Below the pieces are notes generated by a model. That model had not been told where the DNA came from. It was given only the letters and a program-made list of their open reading frames with translations, and did not search any database. This document shows, piece after piece, positions 1-7,448 of a stretch of 64,000 nt of DNA. Position 1 is the stretch's first letter, and each line of letters opens with the position of its first letter. Source of the DNA: Acidobacteria bacterium SCN 69-37 (GTDB lineage Bacteria; Acidobacteriota; Vicinamibacteria; Vicinamibacterales; SCN-69-37); NCBI GenBank assembly GCA_001724025.1, contig MEDJ01000001.1, positions 1-64,000 on the forward strand, in the 5' to 3' direction. Both the position numbers and the translations under genes were made by a program.

Positions 1-373
1 CATCGACCAGGTCCTGCCAGATGGCCATGGCATTCCGGCCGCGCGCCAGCGCGTCGACGACCACCTCGCGGTAGAGCGCGCAGGCGCTCGTCTGCGGGGA
101 TCGGGACGGCCCCGGGTCGGTGGACACCTCGCGTGTGGTGGCCGGATTTGGCGAGGGCGCGTCGGTGGACACCTCCGGCCTGGTGGCCGGGTTTGGCGGC
201 CAGGTGCGCGGACGGCCGCCCCGGGCCCGGACGGGAATCCCGGCCGCCTTCAGGTAGGCGCTGACCGTCTCGCGGCGCACGCCGGTCGCCGCTTCAATCT
301 CGCGCAGCGACCGGCCCAGCGTGCCGAGCGCTCGAATCTGATGCTGCTTCGCTGTGTCCAAGACGTTGCTCAT
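1..373 (-). CDS. istA: IS21 transposase IstA, N-terminal part (runs off window)
   Basis: Translation from the ATG at 373 gives an N-terminal helix-turn-helix (residues about 10-45, with GRSLREIEAATGVRRETVSA) followed by a segment ending CALYREVVVDALARGRNA, which is the usual start of the IstA core. IstA binds the element ends and carries the DDE catalytic domain, which lies beyond the window edge. Residues about 60-90 contain a short tandem duplication (NPAT..EVSTD twice) that is absent from typical IstA. At the DNA level this duplication carries two GTGGCCGG motifs like those at the element end. Only the first 124 residues can be judged. Confidence 0.75.
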   Translation of the reverse strand, partial: MSNVLDTAKQHQIRALGTLGRSLREIEAATGVRRETVSAYLKAAGIPVRARGGRPRTWPPNPATRPEVSTDAPSPNPATTREVSTDPGPSRSPQTSACALYREVVVDALARGRNAMAIWQDLVD

Positions 374-427
374 GTCGGCGTAGGAACCAAAGTCCCTCGC
401 CGAGGTCAACGTCTCGGTCGTCAGCCG

Positions 428-476
428 TGGTGGCCGGTTTTCAGGTGTCGATCAGTGGCCGGATTTGGGTGTTCAC
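428..476 (-). repeat. Terminal transposase-binding repeats of the IS21 element
   Basis: Two same-orientation copies of GTGGCCGG(T/A)TTT occur at 430-441 and 455-467, each followed by a GTGTC/GTGTT run. Two further copies lie inside istA at 138-150 and 183-195. Multiple short repeats at each end are characteristic of IS21 elements, so these are read as IstA binding sites. Confidence 0.5.
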
Positions 477-477
477 C

Positions 478-823
478 GAGGCGATCGGGCCCTCGCCGGC
501 GGCCCTGGACCTCGCTCCATCACCGTCGATCACGGCACCGAATTCATGTCGCGGGCGCTCGAGGACTGGGCGTACAGCTGGATTTCATTCGGCCCGGCAA
601 ACCCGTGGAAAACGCTTTCATCGAGTCGTTCAACGGGCGGCTCCGCGATGAGTGTTTGAACGTCTACCAATTTACATCGATCGCCGATGCCCAAGCGAAG
701 ATCGCAGCTTGGAGAGTCGATTACAATCAGCGCCGTCCGCACGGCTCGCTCGGCCATCTGACGCCGGACGAGTACGCGCGACGACGACCGATCTCACCGA
801 CCGCTGAAGCCGCTTCTCTCTAG
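478..823 (+). pseudogene. IS3-family transposase (OrfB) remnant, frameshifted
   Basis: The C-terminal half of an IS3 DDE integrase is readable in two frames. One frame gives RSITVDHGTEFMSRALEDWAY (shown in part), containing the second catalytic Asp. The other gives GVQLDFIRPGKPVENAFIES with the catalytic Glu, then the RRPHGSLGHLTPDEYA tail. The frames meet near 572-580, where about 13 bases seem missing; an ancestral GCGTACA direct repeat would explain such a deletion. The 5' half is absent, apparently replaced by the IS21 end. It cannot encode an active enzyme. Confidence 0.8.
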
Positions 824-1003
824 CCCAGGCTGTCTCGTTTCGGGACCAACGTCAGGAGGAACTACAACGGTCGAGGGAAGTCGCCCTTTGGCGGCAAGCG
901 GACAGCTGCATCGAACGGCCTGCGGGACGTCGCCCCCGAGCCGGGGTTGGGTTGAACTGAGGGACGCGAGCAGGCGGAGACCAGAGCTCATGTGCTCTTG
1001 TCG

Positions 1004-1723
1004 TCACCGTGGCATCGCCATCGCCATGGCGGCAGTTGAGGCAAGTGCCTCGTCGATCGCCTGACGGAATTCTTCCAGTTCGACTGCGCCGACGATCACC
1101 CGCTGTACGTGAACCTGACCTGACTCAAGGCGACCTATCATAAATGTCGGCGTCGATCGGATTGACAGTCGCTCGCTTAGCGCTACGTCGTTCTGGACCT
1201 TCTGCGCCACGTCGCCAGCCATACAATCTCGATAGTCATCCAAGTTGACGCCCACCATCGCCGCCAATTCATCAATCACATCCGACGTCAGACGGCGACT
1301 GTTCGCGTACAGTTGGTCGTGCAGTTCCCAGAACTGTCCCTGTTCGGCGGCACACTCGGCCGCCTCCGCGGCCCGCGTAGCCATAGGCTGAATGGCCGAC
1401 AGCGGGGTGTGTCGATATGCCACCACGATCTTTCCGGTGGTGACGTACAGGTCTTCGATCGCCTTCAGCGTACCGGTGGCGAAGCGGGCACAAAACGGAC
1501 ACTGGAAGTCAGAAAAGGCCACGATGGCGACCTCCGCCGCTTCACTCCCTTTCGGATGGGCATCGACGATGCTCAAGGACTCTTCGGGCACAGGGACGTC
1601 AGGCCGTGATCGTTCGCCTCGAGCGCCTGGCATCCACCACCAGAAATACACAACAACCAGAAAGACCAGCGCAATCGATACCCCAGTCTCGGCAGCCATC
1701 TGCTTATTGGTAATAGTCGTCAT
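1004..1723 (-). CDS. DsbA-like thiol:disulfide oxidoreductase, membrane anchored
   Basis: A 239-residue protein with one N-terminal membrane segment (about residues 14-31) and a periplasmic thioredoxin fold of the DsbA/Thioredoxin_4 type. The active site CPFC lies at about residue 74 (FSDFQCPFCARF) and the cis-Pro loop STPTFMIG at about 188. Such proteins oxidise, or when coupled to a reductant isomerise, cysteine pairs in exported proteins. It is the last gene of a five-gene minus-strand operon. The preceding gene ends in a four-cysteine tail, a plausible substrate, but that pairing is inference. The C-terminal AMAMAM run is low complexity. Confidence 0.85.
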   Translation of the reverse strand: MTTITNKQMAAETGVSIALVFLVVVYFWWWMPGARGERSRPDVPVPEESLSIVDAHPKGSEAAEVAIVAFSDFQCPFCARFATGTLKAIEDLYVTTGKIVVAYRHTPLSAIQPMATRAAEAAECAAEQGQFWELHDQLYANSRRLTSDVIDELAAMVGVNLDDYRDCMAGDVAQKVQNDVALSERLSIRSTPTFMIGRLESGQVHVQRVIVGAVELEEFRQAIDEALASTAAMAMAMPR

Positions 1724-1756
1724 AGGTTTTCTCCTTCACCTCGGACATCAACAGGT

Positions 1757-2428
1757 CTACGGCAGAATTTGGCAGCCGTCGTACTCACACCACCTCCCCA
1801 TTTGGCACGCCGACATGACGCACGTGCCGTCACCAAGCGAACTATTGAGCGGGTACTCCGACACGCTGCTGGTGAGCATTAGGGTGCGCGCTATATTGGC
1901 GGGCCTGCGACCAATGAGACCATTCGCCGGGGTCCTGATCTCGACGTCCTGACTAACTACGAGCGTACCGTCTGGCGCGACTGGAGCGCTCCAGAGCCTT
2001 CCGGTCGCAAAGCGCACCGACGCGATTCCCAATGTAACAACGGCGCCGGTCGAGTAGGACTGCCACGGGCCGTCACGCCAACGGTCTGGTATGTCCAGTT
2101 GTAGCTCCGCAGTCTGGCCAACATCCAGCGCTATGGGTACGTCAGTGAGATCAATACGTTCGATAGAACTCGGAGTCGAGATGAGAACAACCGGAGTAAC
2201 TATCGATACGGGTTGCTCCGACTGATTCTGAACTTCGATTCGGGGGCGCCACAAGTCGGCGCGAGCCAGTATCCATGAACGGATTGCCACTGGCGACTCC
2301 CGCTGGAGCGGCACGAACTGAAACGCGATTGTCGAATTGTCTTGCGATGCGACCTGCCACTGTCGCATAACGACCGTGGCGGCAAGCGTGACAACAACAA
2401 TCGCAATGGGCCAGAAGACTTTCGTCAT
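1757..2428 (-). CDS. Membrane-anchored protein with four-Cys C-terminal tail, unknown function
   Basis: I do not recognise the family. The 223-residue protein starts at the ATG at 2428, preceded by GGGAG at good spacing. It has one N-terminal membrane helix (about residues 5-21), then a beta-rich Ig-like region, and a C-terminal tail with four cysteines (GDGTCVMSACQMGRWCEYDG). Only 17 bases separate it from the ADOP permease gene upstream, and a DsbA-like gene follows 33 bases later, so oxidation of the tail cysteines by that enzyme is an attractive guess. No enzymatic motif is visible. Confidence 0.7.
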   Translation of the reverse strand: MTKVFWPIAIVVVTLAATVVMRQWQVASQDNSTIAFQFVPLQRESPVAIRSWILARADLWRPRIEVQNQSEQPVSIVTPVVLISTPSSIERIDLTDVPIALDVGQTAELQLDIPDRWRDGPWQSYSTGAVVTLGIASVRFATGRLWSAPVAPDGTLVVSQDVEIRTPANGLIGRRPANIARTLMLTSSVSEYPLNSSLGDGTCVMSACQMGRWCEYDGCQILP

Positions 2429-2445
2429 TGTCGGCTCCCTTTTGG

Positions 2446-4827
2446 CTAGCTCTCGCGTAGAACGGCGCTGGGCGCCACAGCGCCTATCCTGCGCAGTTGG
2501 CCGATAAGGCCGATGAGCGTACACACCGCTACCGTAGCGAGGACCATCGCGATAGTGCCGGGATGCACGATGCTGGCGTCGACAAGCACGGGATTCAGGA
2601 CGCTCGCGAACAATGTACCAACGGCCCATCCGAGTGCGACGCCGATAGCGACGCTACTGAGTAGCCGCCACGACAGGAGCCACTGTAACCTCCAATAGCC
2701 TGATCCCAGTGCAAGGCGAAGAGCCATCTCTTTCTGCGCATGGCCGACGGCTTGCGTCAGAGCGGCATTGAGTCCGAGGCAGACGAGGACAAGCGCCATA
2801 GCCGTCACCACCGAGACGAAGGCTGCTAGCAGGGATTGCGTCCGCGCTTCGCGTGCAATCCAGTCCTCGAGCGAGCTGAAGCCGAAAACGGCGAGGTCAG
2901 GCTCTAGGTCTGAAACCACCCGCTTGAGCTCTGCCTCGGCAGCGCGAGGGCTCGCCCGGGTTCTGAAGTGGACGGCGACGTTCGTCCCTGGCAATGGGAA
3001 TGTCTGCGTGAGCGGGAGGTAGAAGTACGCTCGGGACGCTTGTCTCAATCTCTGATACTTGACGTCCTTCACGATACCGACAACCATCCGAAAATCTGAC
3101 TCGCCGACGAGTCGTACCATGGCTCCGAGCGCCTTCTCGGGCCCTCCCCAGAGCCCGGCCAGTGTCTCGTTGACCACCATGACGCGGCCAGATTCACCGT
3201 CGTCGCGCCTGTCGAAAACGCGCCCCTCCGTTGGCGTGAGCCCGAAGAAGTCGAAATAGTTCTCAGACACCACGTTGTAGCCCACCAGTCCCATGTCGCC
3301 GCTCGGACCATCAAGGATCCGATGCGACCAGCCAGCACCCTGCAGGACCGCCTGACGCGCCAGGGCGAATGCAGTGATCTCCGGCACCGTCTCAAGGCGC
3401 TTAGAGAGGTTATCGATGAATTGGATCGCCCTCCGTCCTTCGTACCCCATCTGCTTGGGCTCGACCATGGCGAACGAAACGCCGACGCCGTCGAATCCAG
3501 TTGGTGTGCCCAAAATCGCGTTACGACTCTGCAAGAGCAATCCGAGGTTTAACAGCAGCGCGACCGCCATCGCCGTCTGAAAAGCAACAACAAAGCGGCT
3601 TGGCCGCGCGAGGCCGCCAATGACGCCGGCGCTCAGCTGTTGAAGCGTGTGCGCTGCGGCGGTCCGGCTCAGCCGAATCGCCGGAACTAGGGCTGCGACC
3701 ATGCCGGCCGTGGGGCCGAGGGCGACGGCCGCGATGAGGACTGGCGCTCTGAGCAGTGTCACTCCGTCCAACATGTCGCTCATACCGTCTGGCAAGCCAT
3801 AGTGAAGAATGAGAAGTAGCATCAGCTGACTAAGAGGGATAGCAATCGCGAGAGCCACTATGCCGAGAGCCGCTCCCCCAAGCAGGACGAGCCATGCGAG
3901 CCGCAGCCGCCCGCATCCTAGGGCCATGCGGATGGCGAACTCGCGTCGCCTACGTAGGTTGTGCGCGAAGGTCAGCCCGGCTACGTTGGCGATGGAGATC
4001 AGCATGACCAGAGCGACACATGAGTGAAGGATCAGCGAGATTACGTCCATCAACGACTGCACCTGGGGCGGAAATCGCGTCAGCCTAGTGAACTCAAGCC
4101 GGTGGTTACCCTGCAGCGCGGTCGATAGCTGTTCCTGCGCCTGCTGTATCGTGACGCTGGGCCGGACCCTGGCAACGACGTCTAACCATCGAATGTCGCG
4201 GTCGCTCATCACCGCCTCGGCGCTCGCGCTGTGCTCGATTGCGGCGAAGTGCACCAAGGGCACCCACACGTCGACTGTCCGCATGTCGATCCCCTTGAAG
4301 GAGCGCGGCACTATTCCAATGACGGTCGTCTGCGTCCCGTTCAGCGTCAGGGTTGTACCGATGGCGATCGATTCGGCCCCCATCCGATCTGCTAGCCGCT
4401 CGCTTACGACGCTCACCGGTGTCTCGCCAGGCCGCTCGCCCTCCCCGAATGGCCGCCCTCGAGCCAGCGCAGAGCCCAGCACTTGGAAATAGTTGTTACT
4501 GGTATACGCAAGCATCACTCGAGTCGCAGACGCGCCGCCTGCGCGCGCGCTACCTTCCGTCACGAACGAGGCCGCCGGTTGAACCAGCGACGTTCCTCGA
4601 ACTAGAAGCTCCTCGTACTCGGGAAACGAAACCAGGCCGTGATCGGTTTCGCGTCCGGGGCCAGACGCCTTCGCGCTGAAGAGAGTTCGGGGATCCTGCA
4701 CGTAGGCCGGCAGCGAGTACGCGAGTTCGTACGCCACGGCCGACACCGCCACACTTATCGAGATACCCAAGCTAAGCGTGGCGACGGCGCGCCAGTCGAT
4801 CCGTAGGTCCCGAGGGAACCCAGTCAT
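2446..4827 (-). CDS. ADOP-type ABC transporter permease (MacB/FtsX family)
   Basis: A 793-residue integral membrane protein with the duplicated architecture of acidobacterial orphan permeases: an N-terminal helix, a MacB-like periplasmic domain, an FtsX core (about residues 265-400), a second periplasmic domain and a second FtsX core near the C-terminus (VGHAQKEMALRLALGSGYWR). No ATPase is encoded nearby, as is usual for ADOP genes. The ATG overlaps the upstream stop in an ATGA tetranucleotide, so translation is probably coupled. It is likely a MacB-type mechanotransmission or lipoprotein/peptide-handling complex component; the cargo is unknown. Confidence 0.85.
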   Translation of the reverse strand: MTGFPRDLRIDWRAVATLSLGISISVAVSAVAYELAYSLPAYVQDPRTLFSAKASGPGRETDHGLVSFPEYEELLVRGTSLVQPAASFVTEGSARAGGASATRVMLAYTSNNYFQVLGSALARGRPFGEGERPGETPVSVVSERLADRMGAESIAIGTTLTLNGTQTTVIGIVPRSFKGIDMRTVDVWVPLVHFAAIEHSASAEAVMSDRDIRWLDVVARVRPSVTIQQAQEQLSTALQGNHRLEFTRLTRFPPQVQSLMDVISLILHSCVALVMLISIANVAGLTFAHNLRRRREFAIRMALGCGRLRLAWLVLLGGAALGIVALAIAIPLSQLMLLLILHYGLPDGMSDMLDGVTLLRAPVLIAAVALGPTAGMVAALVPAIRLSRTAAAHTLQQLSAGVIGGLARPSRFVVAFQTAMAVALLLNLGLLLQSRNAILGTPTGFDGVGVSFAMVEPKQMGYEGRRAIQFIDNLSKRLETVPEITAFALARQAVLQGAGWSHRILDGPSGDMGLVGYNVVSENYFDFFGLTPTEGRVFDRRDDGESGRVMVVNETLAGLWGGPEKALGAMVRLVGESDFRMVVGIVKDVKYQRLRQASRAYFYLPLTQTFPLPGTNVAVHFRTRASPRAAEAELKRVVSDLEPDLAVFGFSSLEDWIAREARTQSLLAAFVSVVTAMALVLVCLGLNAALTQAVGHAQKEMALRLALGSGYWRLQWLLSWRLLSSVAIGVALGWAVGTLFASVLNPVLVDASIVHPGTIAMVLATVAVCTLIGLIGQLRRIGAVAPSAVLRES

Positions 4828-5429
4828 TGTTGCCCGCGGCTGGGCGCAGCCGGCGCGTCAGCTGACCTAGCGACGGAGTTGCCGAGCGGGATGGATTTCG
4901 CTCCGGAAGCTAGCTCGCGCATCTCCACGAGACCGGAGGCACGAACTAGCACCTGCTCGCTATCCACACGTGTTCCAGTTTCGTCGTTGATCAACCTCCG
5001 ATCGACCAGAAGAACCTGCGGTGTCGCCGCGATCCCGCGTAGCCCCTCATAGACGTACTTGAGTAGGCCGATGTTGGCCCAGTTTCGCCCTGTCATCACC
5101 TCATCGAAGTCACCAAACTTCGCCAGATGATTCAGTCCGGCGCTAACAACGTGGTCCTTGGCAATGCCGACTCTCACGAAGCGTCGGCCGACCTCGGCGG
5201 CCGATGTACTGGCACGCGCGCGGATCGCATCTACCACGTCAACGATCTCGTCCGTGTTCGAAAAGTCACACGTCGAGGATCCGATGTAAATCAGCAGCCG
5301 CTCGTCCGCGGTTTCGGCGCCGACGTCGGCGGCAACAACAGACGACGTCTGATTGGCGCGCGAGAATCCGATCGCAGCAGAGACGGCAAAGATCAGCGGT
5401 AGCCACAGCACTCGAAGAAGACGACGCAT
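4824..5429 (-). CDS. Exported thioredoxin-fold-like protein with single Cys
   Basis: A 201-residue protein with an N-terminal signal or anchor segment (RRLLRVLWLPLIFAVSAAIG). The body has a LLIYIGSSTC strand-turn at the place of a thioredoxin active site and an ATPQVLLVDR cis-Pro-like strand. Only one cysteine is present at the STC position, so classical dithiol chemistry is not expected. The ATG at 5429 lies 8 bases after GGAG; an ATG at 5435 overlaps the upstream stop and is the alternative start. Its stop overlaps the ADOP start by 4 bases. A scaffold or thiol-trapping role is inference. Confidence 0.65.
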   Translation of the reverse strand: MRRLLRVLWLPLIFAVSAAIGFSRANQTSSVVAADVGAETADERLLIYIGSSTCDFSNTDEIVDVVDAIRARASTSAAEVGRRFVRVGIAKDHVVSAGLNHLAKFGDFDEVMTGRNWANIGLLKYVYEGLRGIAATPQVLLVDRRLINDETGTRVDSEQVLVRASGLVEMRELASGAKSIPLGNSVARSADAPAAPSRGQQ

Positions 5430-5431
5430 TA

Positions 5432-6514
5432 TCATTTCTCCAGGAGGTGTATCGAGATGGCGCCCGATTCCTGATCGAATGCGATGAGCCTCGGCCAAGC
5501 ACCGCCAACGATCCACGGCAACTCGGTGCCGACATACTCACCGTGTCCCGTGCGCGTGGAAAGCACGATGCTGTGCACTTGGGTCGGTGCAGCAGGCTCT
5601 CTCTGAATGCGCAGGAACTGGAATAGCATCCGAGCGTCGTCAAGTGGCGTGAATCGCCAAGGCAGGTCGAAATTGGCTCCTGCGTTCCTGACCCTGAGCT
5701 GCCCGGTTTCCGTCTTCACCAAAGAAACCGCCGTTGGCGTCAGCCCCTTTACCTCGGTCACCCACTGCAAAGTCCCATCTGGCGTGTAACCATAGACAAA
5801 GGGCAAGGCCATCGATGTCGTCGCGATGAGCGAGTCAGTGTCCCGGCAGCCGACCAGACCCTCTGCGAGCCTTCGTCGGACGAGCCAGAAAGAGTGTTCG
5901 AACGCTTCGCCATACTGCTGGAGTTCCTGACCGTCCTCGAGACGGTACCGCTGTACGGGCTTCTCTGCTCCTCTGAGGACGACCGAGTCGCCGAGAAGAC
6001 ACGCGTCGGTTGCGTCGATAACGCTAGCGGTGCGGACTGGGACGAGCTGCTCGCCGTCGAAGGAGAACACTTTCAGCTTCGACGTTCGGTCCACCACGGC
6101 CCATTGGCTATCGCTCAAGCGTAGGATGGCGGTCGGCGTCCGCACCGCGAAGTCGGGTGAGATCTGCTGAGGCAGGACGGAGCGAACCTCACCGTCGGCT
6201 GTGATTTGAAAGACTTCCGGCGCGGCTGGCTCGACGAAGAAGATCGACTCATCAGGGCCAAACGCAGCGTCTTGCGGCTGCCCGCTGCCGGAAGAGGCGG
6301 AACCGAGGTTGTAGCTCGCGATCTGGCGCAACTGACCGATCGCCGCCGTGTGCGATATCTTCTGTCCCGAACTGACGTCAACCGAGGACGTTACGGCAGC
6401 CTTCGGTCGGTAGTCTGGCCCGTTCAGACGAGTTACCTGGTCGCCTGACGCCCGGTTGCATCCGATCAGGGCGAAGGCAGCAATCACCCATAGGTACCTG
6501 TTTCTAGATGTCAC
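5432..6514 (-). CDS. Lipoprotein with NHL/six-bladed beta-propeller-like repeats
   Basis: A 360-residue protein starting at the GTG at 6514 behind a strong GGGAGGG site. The signal peptide ends in a lipobox (LIGC), predicting a lipid-anchored periplasmic or outer-membrane protein. The body shows repeated GPDESIFFVEP / ILRLSDSQWAVVD / GYTPDGTLQW blade-like units typical of six-bladed propellers. It is the first gene of the operon and lies downstream of a sigma-54 promoter at 6802-6815. Its stop overlaps or abuts the next start. Propellers of this kind usually bind ligands or partners rather than catalyse; the ligand here is unknown. Confidence 0.7.
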   Translation of the reverse strand: MTSRNRYLWVIAAFALIGCNRASGDQVTRLNGPDYRPKAAVTSSVDVSSGQKISHTAAIGQLRQIASYNLGSASSGSGQPQDAAFGPDESIFFVEPAAPEVFQITADGEVRSVLPQQISPDFAVRTPTAILRLSDSQWAVVDRTSKLKVFSFDGEQLVPVRTASVIDATDACLLGDSVVLRGAEKPVQRYRLEDGQELQQYGEAFEHSFWLVRRRLAEGLVGCRDTDSLIATTSMALPFVYGYTPDGTLQWVTEVKGLTPTAVSLVKTETGQLRVRNAGANFDLPWRFTPLDDARMLFQFLRIQREPAAPTQVHSIVLSTRTGHGEYVGTELPWIVGGAWPRLIAFDQESGAISIHLLEK

Positions 6515-6515
6515 A

Positions 6516-6801
6516 ATCCCTCCCAGGACCAAATCAGCTCGTTCACGTCGAAAACTCCGCTTGCGGCCAGGCGTCTGTCAAATGAGCCATCGCGTGCGTG
6601 GCAGGAAGGCGCGCAGGTGCCGACCTCCACAGACCATCACTTCCACATCGACAGCGTCTGTCTGACGTTCACGTGAATTCAGCGACGTATCGCCAAATCC
6701 ATCGTTTGAAACGTCGTCGAGGACGTAGCTGAACGGCCTCGCGGACCTTTCAAACCTGGGGCGTCGGCACTCGGTCGTGTCGTCACTCTGTCTCCGCTTT
6801 C
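6516..6801 (-). other. Long 5' leader of the propeller/ADOP operon, no gene seen
   Basis: About 275 bases separate the predicted sigma-54 start (near 6790) from the lipoprotein GTG. I looked for a small peptide gene here. One open frame (stop near 6578) exists, but it has no supported start codon or ribosome site, so none is called. Confidence 0.4.
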
Positions 6802-6815
6802 GCAAGACACGTGCC
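6802..6815 (-). promoter_or_regulatory. Sigma-54 (RpoN) promoter
   Basis: On the minus strand the sequence reads GGCACGTGTCTTGC, matching the consensus GGCACG-N4-TTGC exactly, with GG and GC separated by the obligatory 10 bases. It points at the lipoprotein operon. The sigma-54 activator gene at 7449-8807 lies just upstream, which supports a functional pair. Confidence 0.75.
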
Positions 6816-6902
6816 CGTTGCCTTTGCTGCCTCGTGGGGCGGGGATGTGGACGTGCCCGTCAGGCGTCCCACCCGTGCGACTGCGCGTCGCGTGCCGGCG
6901 AA

Positions 6903-7240
6903 TCACCGAGGGATCGATCCCGGCCCTGTGGCCTCAACGAAGAGGACGTTCTCTTGGTACCAGGCGAACCGCGCCGTCACGAGTGTCGCCGACGGGCGAC
7001 ACGGTTCAGCTTCTGGTTGAACTCGAGATGAAGGCTCTCGGGACGAGTCGGTATCGCGGAGGCACGCTAGTTTGCGTTGACGTTCGAGCAGCGAGGTTCT
7101 GAGGCATTGGAGGTCGTCGGCGACGAGTGCGGCCACGAGGTCGAGTGGCGCCTGGCCTTCCATCCGCGCCTGCCGGAGCTTGGCTTGGAGCCGGGTCACC
7201 CCATGCCGGAGTGAGGCGAAATTGCCGCACCCGCACGAGC
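6903..7240 (-). pseudogene. IS21 helper ATPase IstB remnant
   Basis: The minus-strand translation includes APLDLVAALVADDLQ, LLERQRKLACLRDTD and then ARFAWYQENVLFVEATGPG, which follow the layout of an IS21 IstB N-terminal region up to its P-loop. The middle segment is scrambled, the P-loop Lys-Ser is lost and the ATPase domain is missing, so it is a dead fragment. It lies between the regulator gene and the sigma-54 promoter, showing that a transposon passed through this intergenic region. Confidence 0.55.
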
Positions 7241-7448
7241 GAATTCGACGAGTAGTAAGGTGACGACGCCTGACGGTCCACTTGTCCTCGCGGCCGTCAA
7301 CATCTCGGCTCCCCCGCGAAGGGCTGGTCTTCAGGTGTTCGTCAATTGTCGCCGTTGGGCCACCGAGGCCGAACTCCATCCGCCGAATGGGTACTGCCGA
7401 CGGACGTGCGTGTGGAGCCCCTTTTTCAGGCTCGCCGACAGATGAGGG

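Larger units (their letters stand above)
1..476 (-). mobile_element. IS21-family insertion sequence, one end
   Basis: The stretch contains the start of an istA gene reading off the left edge plus, upstream of it, repeated GTGGCCGG-type motifs of the sort IS21 elements carry near their ends. Homology to an interrupted IS3 transposase resumes immediately after about position 477, so the element end is placed there. The other end and the istB helper gene lie outside the window. The element is probably inserted inside the IS3 gene; the exact boundary is inferred. Confidence 0.6.

Noticed and set aside
824-1003. A possible right inverted repeat of the IS3 element downstream of its remnant
   Set aside because: No convincing terminal repeat or target duplication could be identified by eye.
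6516-6801. A small peptide gene in the sigma-54 leader (as in propeller-associated peptide systems)
   Set aside because: The only frame has no start codon with a ribosome site and no signal peptide.
7052-7068. A second sigma-54-like motif (GGCACG then TTGC) on the plus strand
   Set aside because: The spacing is 11 bases between GG and GC, not 10, and no gene lies downstream in that direction.
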